Shown here piece after piece: positions 17,031 to 25,413 of a stretch of 64,000 bases of DNA (its first letter is position 1; each line of letters opens with the position of its first letter). The position numbers and the translations under genes are program-made. This stretch comes from Desulfobulbus oralis (GTDB lineage Bacteria; Desulfobacterota; Desulfobulbia; Desulfobulbales; Desulfobulbaceae). The stretch is taken from the NCBI RefSeq assembly GCF_002952055.1, contig NZ_CP021255.1:1304851-1368850 (forward strand). Reading direction: 5' to 3'. The notes beneath the pieces are model-generated. The model was not told where the DNA came from. It did not search any database and worked only from the letters and a program-made list of their open reading frames with translations.

Positions 17031-18274
17031 GATTCGGCCCGACACGCGGCTGGCTCAGCGTCCTGGCCCTGTTGCCGCTCCTGCTCGCTGTCCTCTGGTT
17101 TCGCGCCAACTACGAAAAAAAGGCGGTGCAGGTGCAGGACAGGAGCGGCAGGGAACAGTCGGCTTTCGCCGCCTCGGCCGCCTATCTGCGCGCCACCGGT
17201 CACGAGGTGGCGGAGCGGGAAGGTCTGCGTTTTTTTGCCAGCCTGCCGGAGCCGGATACCACCCTCATGCTCTATGCCCTGCCGACATCCGGCCGGGATG
17301 ACCTGCACCTGCGGCTCCTGGGCTGGGTGGCCAGGGGCGGGCATCTGATCGTGCCTGCCCCCGATGAACCGCTTTCCCCACAGCAAAAGAACTTCTTGCG
17401 GCGCGTGGGCGCAGTCCGTTTCTCCGGAGACAAGGCGCCCGGCCGGGGGGATCTTCTGCTGCGCGGCACGGTGCTGGGCCAGCCGGTCATCCTGGACATC
17501 GGCAGCCCGCCCAGTCTGGCGCCCCAGCCGCCCTTTCTGCCGGAATGGCGGCTGGACGGCGAGCTGATGCGGGACTGCGACCAGCATCACTCCCATCAGG
17601 GCTGCTATGAATGGATGGGCATGCCCCCCCCGTTCGGGCCCAATCCCGTTTTCCGGTCGCAGGGGGACTGGGCCGAACGCTTCCGGCTGGGCCAGGGCCG
17701 GGTCACGCTCCTCAGCGGCATCCAGCCCTTTACCGGGGAGGGGCTGGGCAAAAGGGGCAGGGACAACGCCTTTCTGCTGAGCGCCCTGGTGCGCGGCCAT
17801 AAGGCCGTCTGTCTGTGGCTGCCTGGGCAGGGGCAGGCCGATTCGCTGCTGCGCCAGGTGCTGCACCGCTATCCCACCACCCTCGCGGGGCTGCTGCTGT
17901 TGCTGGCCGTGCTGATCTGGCAGCGCCAGAGTCGGCTGCATCCGCCGCTGCCGCTGCCGGAGCCGGCCCGGCGCGATGTGCTCGCCTATTTCACCGGCGC
18001 GGGCCGCTTCGCCTGGCGAATCAACCGGGCGGCCAGACTGCTGGCCGACAATCAGGAAAGTCTGGCCCGGGAGCGGCGGCTTCAAAGCGGTCGCAACCCG
18101 AGGGATGACGGCGCGCCGGGCGCGCAGCTCTCCGAAAGCGGCAGCCGGAGCCCGGCGGGCGCAGCGCCAGGGCCGGTCGTGCAGAACGAGGACGAGCTGC
18201 TCCGGCTCAGTCGGGACATGTTCCGGCTGAAGCAGTCCCTGCGCCGGGCCGGGTCGGGGCGGCACAGGACATAA
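17027..18274 (+). CDS. DUF4350 domain membrane protein
   Basis: 415 aa. Membrane anchor at about residues 9-25, then a DUF4350 domain: SAFAASAAYLRATGHEV, FFASLPEPDTTLMLY and LLGWVARGGHLIVPAP. A second membrane span lies at about residue 285-300 (LLLLLAVLIWQ). The ~110-residue C-terminal part is cytoplasmic and basic (DVLAYFTGAGRFAWRINRAARLL), as is usual for the family. Its role is unknown, but genes for DUF4350 and DUF4129 regularly sit between SpoIIM-like and MoxR genes. Overlaps the upstream gene by 4 bases; 141 bases separate it from moxR. Confidence 0.83.
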   Translation: MRFGPTRGWLSVLALLPLLLAVLWFRANYEKKAVQVQDRSGREQSAFAASAAYLRATGHEVAEREGLRFFASLPEPDTTLMLYALPTSGRDDLHLRLLGWVARGGHLIVPAPDEPLSPQQKNFLRRVGAVRFSGDKAPGRGDLLLRGTVLGQPVILDIGSPPSLAPQPPFLPEWRLDGELMRDCDQHHSHQGCYEWMGMPPPFGPNPVFRSQGDWAERFRLGQGRVTLLSGIQPFTGEGLGKRGRDNAFLLSALVRGHKAVCLWLPGQGQADSLLRQVLHRYPTTLAGLLLLLAVLIWQRQSRLHPPLPLPEPARRDVLAYFTGAGRFAWRINRAARLLADNQESLARERRLQSGRNPRDDGAPGAQLSESGSRSPAGAAPGPVVQNEDELLRLSRDMFRLKQSLRRAGSGRHRT

Positions 18275-18415
18275 CAAACCGCATCCCCGGGCGGGAAGCG
18301 CTGTATCGGGCCCGCCTGCATCAGGCGCGGGCGAAGGCGGGCGGCAGGGATCTGTCTGGAGAGCCCCGGCCGCGCCAGGGAACGAATACGTCCACCCATT
18401 TATGAAGGAGCAGAG

Positions 18416-19384
18416 ATGGCAGGGCTGGAGGCAGGCCTGCGCTGGGCGCAGGAAATGATCGAGCGGCTGAAGACCGGCGTCACCGCCACGGTGCAGTTGC
18501 ATGAAGAAACGCTTGTGGGCGCGCTGGCCGCCCTGATTTCCGGCGGGCATCTCCTGATCGAAGGCGTGCCGGGGCTGGGCAAAACGCTGCTGGCCCGCAC
18601 CCTGGCCGTCCTGAGCGGCGGACAGTACAACCGGGTGCAGTTCACGCCGGACCTTCTGCCCAGCGACATCACCGGGCACGTGCTCTACGACATGAAAAGC
18701 GGCGAATTCAAAATGCGGCGCGGCCCGATTTTCTGCCACATCCTGCTGGCCGATGAAATCAACCGCGCGCCGGCCAAGACCCAGGCCGCGCTCCTCGAAG
18801 CCATGCAGGAAAAGCAGGTGACGATCGAAGGCCGCAGCATGCCGCTCGAGGAGCCCTTTCTGGTCGTCGCCACCCAGAATCCCCTGGAACAGGAAGGCAC
18901 CTATCCTCTGCCCCAGTCCCAACTGGACCGCTTTATGCTGAAGCTGCACGTGGGCTATCCGGAGGCTGAGGCGGAACTCCGCATCGTGCAGGCGGCAGCC
19001 GCGAATCCGGGCGGCATGGATCTTTCCCGGCTGGCCGGCGTGGCGCGGCCGGAAGACATCCGCGGCCTGCAGCAGGTGCTGGCCGCCCTGACCGTGGACG
19101 CGGAGGTTCTGGCCTACGGCGTGCGGCTGGTGCGCGCCACCCGGGAATGGGCCGGCTTTGAATACGGGGCCGGGCCGCGCGGCGGCATCGGCCTGCTGGC
19201 TGCGGCCAGGGCCGCGGCGCTGATCGCCGGCCGGGCCTATGTCATCCCGGACGACCTCAAGCGCATGGCCCTGCCGGCGCTGCGTCACCGGGTCAAACTC
19301 ACGGCCGACATGGAACTGGAAGGCTACAGCGCAGACGATCTCCTGCAGGACCTCATCGCCGCCACCCCGGCGCCCAGAAGCTGA
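18416..19384 (+). CDS. MoxR family AAA+ ATPase
   Basis: 322 aa, full length. Walker A GVPGLGKTLLAR at about residues 47-58, Walker B ILLADEINRAPAKTQ at about 110-124, sensor 1 VVATQNPLEQEGTYPLPQSQLDRF at about 150-173. C-terminal lid domain includes GPRGGIGLLAAARAAALI. MoxR ATPases act as chaperones in maturation or assembly of envelope protein complexes, usually together with DUF58 and VWA proteins. A clear AAGGAG site precedes the ATG, and a 141-base gap before it could hold a separate promoter. DUF58 follows 5 bases downstream. Confidence 0.95.
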   Translation: MAGLEAGLRWAQEMIERLKTGVTATVQLHEETLVGALAALISGGHLLIEGVPGLGKTLLARTLAVLSGGQYNRVQFTPDLLPSDITGHVLYDMKSGEFKMRRGPIFCHILLADEINRAPAKTQAALLEAMQEKQVTIEGRSMPLEEPFLVVATQNPLEQEGTYPLPQSQLDRFMLKLHVGYPEAEAELRIVQAAAANPGGMDLSRLAGVARPEDIRGLQQVLAALTVDAEVLAYGVRLVRATREWAGFEYGAGPRGGIGLLAAARAAALIAGRAYVIPDDLKRMALPALRHRVKLTADMELEGYSADDLLQDLIAATPAPRS

Positions 19385-19389
19385 AGCCC

Positions 19390-20703
19390 ATGCGTCTGAC
19401 CCCCGGCCCGAATCTGCCCCTGCTGCTGATCCCGCCGCTGCTCTGCGCTCTGCTGGCCGACCTGTGGCTGGCCGGCCCCTGGATGTTCCTGCTGGCGCTG
19501 GCCCTGACCGCGCTGCCCGCTCTGGTCGATCTGCTGCGCCTGCAGCGCTGCCAGCCGGAAATCAGGGTGGAACGCCGGCTGCGCCGGAGCCTGCCCCTGA
19601 ACGTCTGGTCCGGGTTCGGCATCAGCCTCGTCAATGCCGGGCCGGGCGGCTTCACGGCGCAGCTTGCCGACCGTTGGCCCGCAGGCATAGAGCTGGCGCC
19701 GGAGGACTTCAGCCTGAGCCTCGCCCCGGGGCACAAGGTGGCAATCAGTTGCCGCATCCGGCCAGGCCAGCGGGGCGACTTTGAACTGGCCGGGCTGGAT
19801 GCGCTCGTGCTCTCGCCGTGGCGGCTCTGGCGGCAGAGCCGGCTCCTGCCCTGTCCGGACCGGGTGCGGGTCTTTCCGAACTTCCGCGAACTGCACCGCT
19901 ACACGCTCCTGGCCCGTAGCGCGCAACTGGGGCTCATGGGCATCAGGCAGGCGGCCTTGCACGGCGAAGGCCAGGAATTCCAGCAGTTGCGGGCCTACAA
20001 TCCGGGCGACCCGCTCCGGCTCATCGACTGGAAGGCCACCTCCCGCCTGCAACGGCTGATCTCCCGGGAATATCAGGAGGAGCGGGATCAAAACGTCGTA
20101 TTGGCCCTGGACTGCAGCCGCCGGATGCGGCACCGGGGCAGGGGCCTCTGCCTGTTCGACCAGGCCCTGAACAGCGCCCTGCTGCTGGCGCACGTGGCGG
20201 CGCGGCAGGGCGACAGCGTGGGCTTCATGGCCGCAGGCGATACCATCCTCTGGCAGCCGCCCGGCAAAAAGGCGGGCGCCACGCGCAGTCTGCTGCTGGC
20301 CAGCACCCGCCTCTTCCCGGAGACCGTGGCCGCGGACTACCAGGCCCTGGCCCGCGAGCTGGCCACCCGGCTGAAACGCCGCTCGCTGGTGATTCTCCTC
20401 ACCAACAGCCGCGCCGAAGATTATGAGCGCCTGGAGGAGCTGGCCCGGCAGCTCGGCCGCCGGCACCTTCTGGTCATCGGCGATCTGATGGAGCAGGAAG
20501 TGGCCGACTGCCTGCGGCAGGAGCCCCGGGGGCCGGACGAGGCCCTGCGCTGGCAGGCGCTTCTGGCCTATAGCCGCGCCCGCCGCCGCTTCGCGCTCCA
20601 GCTCGGCCGTCAGGGCTGTCTGTCCCTGGACTGCACCGCAGCCGAACTGCCGCCCCTGCTGGTCAACACCTACCTGGACATCAAGCGCCGGAAAAGGCTG
20701 TAG
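19390..20703 (+). CDS. DUF58 domain protein (MoxR partner)
   Basis: 437 aa. Two hydrophobic segments at about residues 10-25 and 30-55, then a beta-rich periplasmic-type part, then the DUF58 core with LRAYNPGDPLRLIDWKATSR at about 200-220, the signature of the family. It is followed by a von Willebrand-like fold with DCSRRMRHRG in place of a classic MIDAS DxSxS, so metal binding may be altered. DUF58 genes almost always follow moxR. Ends with TAG; last gene of the cluster. Confidence 0.93.
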   Translation: MRLTPGPNLPLLLIPPLLCALLADLWLAGPWMFLLALALTALPALVDLLRLQRCQPEIRVERRLRRSLPLNVWSGFGISLVNAGPGGFTAQLADRWPAGIELAPEDFSLSLAPGHKVAISCRIRPGQRGDFELAGLDALVLSPWRLWRQSRLLPCPDRVRVFPNFRELHRYTLLARSAQLGLMGIRQAALHGEGQEFQQLRAYNPGDPLRLIDWKATSRLQRLISREYQEERDQNVVLALDCSRRMRHRGRGLCLFDQALNSALLLAHVAARQGDSVGFMAAGDTILWQPPGKKAGATRSLLLASTRLFPETVAADYQALARELATRLKRRSLVILLTNSRAEDYERLEELARQLGRRHLLVIGDLMEQEVADCLRQEPRGPDEALRWQALLAYSRARRRFALQLGRQGCLSLDCTAAELPPLLVNTYLDIKRRKRL

Positions 20704-20931
20704 GGCCCCGGCCCCCAGCCTCCGCGCTTTTTGGCCTCCGCCGTTTTTCGGTGCTCCCGGCCCATTTTTCCGGACCGCGCCCGCACTTTCTCTTGCGCGC
20801 GGCGAACTTTCCGTATTTTATACGTGCCCGGGCCGCATTGCGGCTCTGCGGCCGCCGGGCCCTCAGCGGCAAAGGCCACGCCAGGGGCCTGCTCCCGCGT
20901 CCCTACAAGTTTGACCATGACGAGGTGATAC
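20704..20931. other. Intergenic region before the carboxylase operon
   Basis: 228 bases between DUF58 and the carboxyltransferase gene. It is GC-rich with a local AT patch (CGTATTTTATACG, 20811-20823) that is itself palindromic and could lie in a promoter or operator. No gene is seen. Confidence 0.35.
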
Positions 20932-22485
20932 ATGAAACTTCAGGAAAGCACGACCCTGCAAACCCTCGAGCGTCTGCGCGCCGAGTCTCTGGACGCCGGC
21001 GGTCCGGCGCGCAGGGAGGCCCAGCACAAAAAGGGCAAGCTCATGGCGCGGGAACGCATTGACCTGCTCCTGGACGAAAACACCTTTGAGGAATTCGACG
21101 CCCTCAAGGCCAGCCGCGGCGGCGCGCTCGGTGGAGGAAAAACCTACCTGGGCGACGGCGTCATCACCGGCCACGGCTCCATCGACGGCCGCGAGGTCTT
21201 TGTCTTCAGCGAGGACTTCACCGTTTTGGGAGGCTCTCTGGGCGAGGCTCACGCGCAAAAGATCTGCAAGGTCATGGATCTGGCGGTCAAGGTGGGCGCG
21301 CCCATCATCGGCATCAACGATTCGGGCGGCGCGCGCATCCAGGAGGGCGTGGATGCGCTCGGCTCCTACGGCGAGATCTTTCACCGCAACGTACGGGCCA
21401 GCGGCGTGGTGCCGCAGATCTCCTGCATTATGGGCCCCTGCGCCGGCGGCGCGGTGTACAGCCCCTCCATCACCGACTTCGTCTTCATGGTGGAGGACTC
21501 GTCCTACATGTTCGTGACCGGCCCCAGCGTGGTCAAGACCGTCACCCACCAGGACATCAGCGCCGAAGAGCTGGGCGGCGCTTCGGCGCACGCCACCAAA
21601 AGCGGCGTGGCCCACTTCACGGTGCCCAACGACATCCTCTGCCTGCGGGAAGTGCGGCGGCTCATCAACTATCTGCCCTCCAGCAACCGCCAGCGCTGTC
21701 CCATCCACGACCTGAGCGACGCGGCCAACCGCACCGATCCGGCCCTCGACTATCTGGTGCCCCGGGACTCCAGTCAGGCCTATGACATGCGGGTGCTGAT
21801 CAGAAGCATTCTGGACGGCGCGGAGTTCATGGAGGTGCACTCGGGTTTTGCCCGCAACATCATCTGCGGCTTCGGCCGGCTGGGCGGGCAGACCGTGGGT
21901 CTGGTGGCCAACCAGCCCGCGGTGCTGGCCGGTGTTCTGGACAACGACGCCTCCTTCAAGGCCGGCCGCTTCGTGCGCTTCTGCGACGCCTTCAACATCC
22001 CCCTGATCTCGCTCGTCGACGTGCCCGGCTTCATGCCCGGCCCGGATCAGGAGCACGGCGGCATCATCCGCCACGGCGCAAAACTGCTCTACGCCTTCAC
22101 CGAGGCCACGGTGCCGCGGATCTCGGTCATCGTGCGCAAGGCCTACGGCGGCGCCTACATCGTCATGAACTCCAAGCACATCCACTGCGACGTCAACCTG
22201 GCCTGGCCCACCGCGGAAATTGCGGTCATGGGCCCCAAGGGCGCGGCCGAGGTCATCTACCGCAAGGAAATCCAGGCCGCCGAAAACCCGGAGGAGCTGC
22301 TCAACCAGAAAATGGAAGAATACCGGGCCGCCTTTGCCAACCCCTTCCTGGCGGCAAAACGGGGCTATATCGACGACGTCATCTTCCCGAGAGACACGCG
22401 CGTGCACCTGATCCGCACCCTGCAGATGCTCGACAGCAAACGGGTTGACGCTCCGGCCCGCAAACACGGCAACATTCCCCTGTGA
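20932..22485 (+). CDS. Acyl-CoA (propionyl-CoA type) carboxylase carboxyltransferase subunit
   Basis: 517 aa, the usual length of PccB/MmdA proteins. It transfers a carboxyl group between biotin and an acyl-CoA. N-terminal crotonase-like half has GGSLGEAHAQKI and DSGGARIQEGVDALGSYGEIF; the C-terminal half has DVPGFMPGPDQEHGGIIRHGAKLL and RKAYGGAYIVMNSKHI, the two oxyanion-forming regions. The gene for a biotin carboxylase/BCCP subunit follows after 8 bases, so together they make a PccAB-like enzyme forming methylmalonyl-CoA. That fits propionate metabolism by the methylmalonyl-CoA route, though acetyl-CoA as substrate cannot be excluded. Start has GAGGTG upstream. Confidence 0.92.
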   Translation: MKLQESTTLQTLERLRAESLDAGGPARREAQHKKGKLMARERIDLLLDENTFEEFDALKASRGGALGGGKTYLGDGVITGHGSIDGREVFVFSEDFTVLGGSLGEAHAQKICKVMDLAVKVGAPIIGINDSGGARIQEGVDALGSYGEIFHRNVRASGVVPQISCIMGPCAGGAVYSPSITDFVFMVEDSSYMFVTGPSVVKTVTHQDISAEELGGASAHATKSGVAHFTVPNDILCLREVRRLINYLPSSNRQRCPIHDLSDAANRTDPALDYLVPRDSSQAYDMRVLIRSILDGAEFMEVHSGFARNIICGFGRLGGQTVGLVANQPAVLAGVLDNDASFKAGRFVRFCDAFNIPLISLVDVPGFMPGPDQEHGGIIRHGAKLLYAFTEATVPRISVIVRKAYGGAYIVMNSKHIHCDVNLAWPTAEIAVMGPKGAAEVIYRKEIQAAENPEELLNQKMEEYRAAFANPFLAAKRGYIDDVIFPRDTRVHLIRTLQMLDSKRVDAPARKHGNIPL

Positions 22486-22493
22486 GGTGACCC

Positions 22494-24533
22494 ATGTTCA
22501 AGAAAATTCTGATTGCCAACCGTGGGGAAATCGCTGTCCGCATCATGCGCACCTGCAACCGCATGGGCATCAGCTCCGTGGCCGTCTATTCCGACGCCGA
22601 CAGCCGCTGCGTGCACAGCCGGCTGGCCGACGAGGCCATCTTCATCGGCGAATCCTCTTCAAAAAAATCCTATCTGGACATCAACAGGATTGTGGCCACG
22701 GCCAGGGAATGCGGTGCGGACGCCATTCATCCGGGCTACGGTTTTCTCTCGGAAAACGCGGCCTTTGCCAGAGCGGTCGCAGAGGCCGGCATCACCCTGA
22801 TCGGTCCGCCGCCCGAAGCGGTGCAACTGATGGGCGACAAGATCACCTCCAAGGAACTGGCCAAAAAAGCCGGGGTGCCGGTCATTCCCGGCCACATCGA
22901 AGCCATTGCCGACGAGGCGGAGGCCATTCGCGTGGCCGGGGAAATCGGCTACCCGGTGCTGCTGAAGCCCGCGGCCGGCGGCGGCGGCAAGGGCATGCGC
23001 ATTGTGCATGGGCCGGAGGAAATGCAGGAAGCACTCGCAGCCAGCCGCAAGGAGACCGAAAAGGCCTTTGGCGACACCCGGGTTTTTGTGGAGCGCTACA
23101 TCGAGGATCCGCGCCACATCGAGATTCAGTTGCTGGCCGACGTGCACGGCAATGTGGTGTATCTGGGCGAGCGCGAATGCTCCATCCAGCGCCGCTACCA
23201 GAAAGTGATCGAGGAAGCGCCATCGCCCGCGGTCGGCCCGGAACTGCGCAAACGCATGGGCGAGGCCGCCTGCGCCCTGGCCAGAAAGGCCGGCTACGTC
23301 AACGCGGGCACGGTGGAATATGTGATGGACAGGGAGCAGAATTTCTACTTTCTGGAGATGAACACCCGGCTGCAGGTGGAACACCCGGTCACGGAAATGG
23401 TCACCGGTCTGGATCTGGTGGAACTCCAGATCCGGATTGCCAGCGGCGAGGCCCTGGCCCTGAGGCAAAGCGACATCAGGCTGCGGGGCTGGGCCATAGA
23501 GGCCCGCATCTGCGCCGAAGACCCGAGCCGGGGCTTCATTCCCTCGACCGGCATGATCACCCGCTACGCAGCCCCCACCGGAGAGGGGGTGCGCGTGGAC
23601 AGCGGCGTCAACATCGGCAGCAAGATCGACGTGTACTACGACTCCATGCTGGCCAAGCTCATCTGCCACGGCGCGGATCGCGAGGCGGCCCGACGCCTGC
23701 TTCTGGAATCGCTGAACGGCTACCACATCGAGGGCCTGGCCACGAATATCGACTTTGTCTCCCGGGTGCTCTCCATGCCGGAATTCGCGGCAGGCGATCT
23801 CAGCACCAACTTCATTGCCCAGCACTTCGACGGCGGCGTGGCCAGGGCCGAGCCCAATCCCAAAGATCTGGCCCTGGCCGCGCTGGCCACCACCCTGGTG
23901 TTCCACAGCCGCACCGTGGCAGTGCGGGAATCCCTGAAGCATCTGGTCTCGGACATCGGCGCCACGCTGGAGGGGCGGAAAAAGATCCACTACAAGTGCC
24001 GCACCAGCGGAGCGCAGTTCGATATCGTCATGGAAAGCGAACCGGTCAGCGGCGAGATCTGCATGATCCGGATCGGCGAGGAGCGCTATGCCGTGCGCAT
24101 TCCCTACTTCCAGTTCTACCGCCGCCGCCTCAAACTGGTCATCAACGGCCAGACCTACCGCTTCCGGCTCCGCTTCGAGGATCCCTTCATCTTCACCTCC
24201 TTCAACGGCATTGCCCAGATCTTTGAAGTCTACACGCCCAGGGAGTGGGCGCTCATCCAGTACATGCCGGACAGGAGAGACAAGGCCAAAAGCAATGCCC
24301 TGCTCTGCCCCATGCCCGGCCTGGTGGTGGATGTGCCGGTGCAGAAGGGGGACCGCGTCTTCCGCGGCCAGAGCCTGGTGATTCTGGAATCCATGAAGAT
24401 GGAAAGCGGCGTGCCCTCGCCGATAGACGGCATCGTGGCCGAGGTGCTGGTCAAGGCCGGCCAGGCCGTGGAGGCGAACGACGTGCTGGTGCGCTTTGAA
24501 ACAAACCTGGAGAAACTGGAGGCCAGCGCCTGA
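22494..24533 (+). CDS. Biotin carboxylase with fused biotin carboxyl carrier domain (PccA-like)
   Basis: 679 aa. Biotin carboxylase from residue 3 (KKILIANRGEIAVRIMRTC) through the ATP-grasp region with KPAAGGGGKGMRIV, ERDCSIQRR-type ERECSIQRRYQKVIEE and the EMNTRLQVEHPVTEMVTG catalytic block, then its C-terminal domain. A linker domain of ~150 residues is followed by the biotinyl domain, where the lysine is in ESMKMESG near residue 632. The usual motif is AMKM; the S is a known variant and should not prevent biotinylation. Partner of the preceding carboxyltransferase; GAGGTGA precedes its ATG. Cytoplasmic. Confidence 0.93.
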   Translation: MFKKILIANRGEIAVRIMRTCNRMGISSVAVYSDADSRCVHSRLADEAIFIGESSSKKSYLDINRIVATARECGADAIHPGYGFLSENAAFARAVAEAGITLIGPPPEAVQLMGDKITSKELAKKAGVPVIPGHIEAIADEAEAIRVAGEIGYPVLLKPAAGGGGKGMRIVHGPEEMQEALAASRKETEKAFGDTRVFVERYIEDPRHIEIQLLADVHGNVVYLGERECSIQRRYQKVIEEAPSPAVGPELRKRMGEAACALARKAGYVNAGTVEYVMDREQNFYFLEMNTRLQVEHPVTEMVTGLDLVELQIRIASGEALALRQSDIRLRGWAIEARICAEDPSRGFIPSTGMITRYAAPTGEGVRVDSGVNIGSKIDVYYDSMLAKLICHGADREAARRLLLESLNGYHIEGLATNIDFVSRVLSMPEFAAGDLSTNFIAQHFDGGVARAEPNPKDLALAALATTLVFHSRTVAVRESLKHLVSDIGATLEGRKKIHYKCRTSGAQFDIVMESEPVSGEICMIRIGEERYAVRIPYFQFYRRRLKLVINGQTYRFRLRFEDPFIFTSFNGIAQIFEVYTPREWALIQYMPDRRDKAKSNALLCPMPGLVVDVPVQKGDRVFRGQSLVILESMKMESGVPSPIDGIVAEVLVKAGQAVEANDVLVRFETNLEKLEASA

Positions 24534-24798
24534 CAGGAGGCCTCGTAAAGCATACGAACTCAGGGGAGGCGCCGGCCCGGCCGGTGCTTGCTCCCGACTT
24601 GCCGCGGGGGTGCTGTCGCGGCAGCCCTGCCAGCCTGTCCGCCAAGCCGGATGCGCTCCCGGCGCAGCGGCATAGCGGGCGGCAGGGCGGGGCATTGCGG
24701 CGCCGGGGCTTCTTCCGGGCAGACAGGCTGTGCTGTATTCCTCCGCGCAGCTATCGTACAATCCAAACCATGATGCGCAAATTTTCGCAGGAGATGCC
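24534..24798. other. Intergenic region before lemA
   Basis: 265 bases with no supported gene. It lies between the carboxylase operon and the LemA/M48 pair, and presumably holds the promoter of the latter; I could not pick out a convincing -35/-10 pair. Confidence 0.3.
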
Positions 24799-25395
24799 AT
24801 GGGTACCTTTGCCTTGATTGTCCTTGTCCTTGCCGTGGCCGTGGTGCTGTACGGCGTGCATATCTACAACCAGCTCGTCGCCCTGAAAAACCGCTACCGG
24901 AATGCCTTTGCCCAGATCGGGGTGCAGCTCACCCGCCGCTACGACCTCATACCCAACCTGGTGGAAACCGCCAAGGCCTATATGCGGCACGAACGGGAGA
25001 CCATGGAGGCGGTCATCGCCGCACGCAATCAGGCGGTGGCCGGCCTCGATCAGGCCGCAGCCGCGCCGGGCAATGCCGCTGCCCTGCAGCAGCTCGCCGG
25101 TGCGGAACAGGGCCTGAGCCAGGCTCTGGGGCGCTTCAACATGCTGATGGAGGCCTATCCGGATCTCAAGGCCAGCGCCACCATGATGCAGTTGAGCGAA
25201 GAGATCAGCTCGACCGAGAACAAGGTGTCCTTTGCCCGTCAGGCCTACAACGACCAGGTGATGGCCTACAATGCCTACCGGCAATCCTTCCCCGCGGTGC
25301 TCCTGGCCGGCAGTTTCGGCCATGGCGAAGACGCGGCGCTCCTGGAATTCGCCAACAGCCAGGAGATCCAGCAGGCGCCCAGGGTGAGCTTCTAG
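24799..25395 (+). CDS. lemA: LemA family protein
   Basis: 198 aa from the ATG at 24799, which has GCAGGAG just upstream. One N-terminal membrane helix (about residues 3-22) is followed by the family's long helical bundle with YNQLVALKNRYRNAFAQIGVQ-like residues (a rewording of the N-x-V-x-L-x-x-R-V-x-N-A-x-x-Q-I-D/G-V-Q motif), RRYDLIPNLVE and EISSTENKVSFARQAYND near the C-terminus. LemA proteins are inner-membrane proteins of unclear function that are often paired with an M48 peptidase or TPM-domain protein. Here an M48 peptidase gene follows 18 bases downstream. Confidence 0.93.
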   Translation: MGTFALIVLVLAVAVVLYGVHIYNQLVALKNRYRNAFAQIGVQLTRRYDLIPNLVETAKAYMRHERETMEAVIAARNQAVAGLDQAAAAPGNAAALQQLAGAEQGLSQALGRFNMLMEAYPDLKASATMMQLSEEISSTENKVSFARQAYNDQVMAYNAYRQSFPAVLLAGSFGHGEDAALLEFANSQEIQQAPRVSF

Positions 25396-25413
25396 CCGGC
25401 CGCCGCTTCAGTT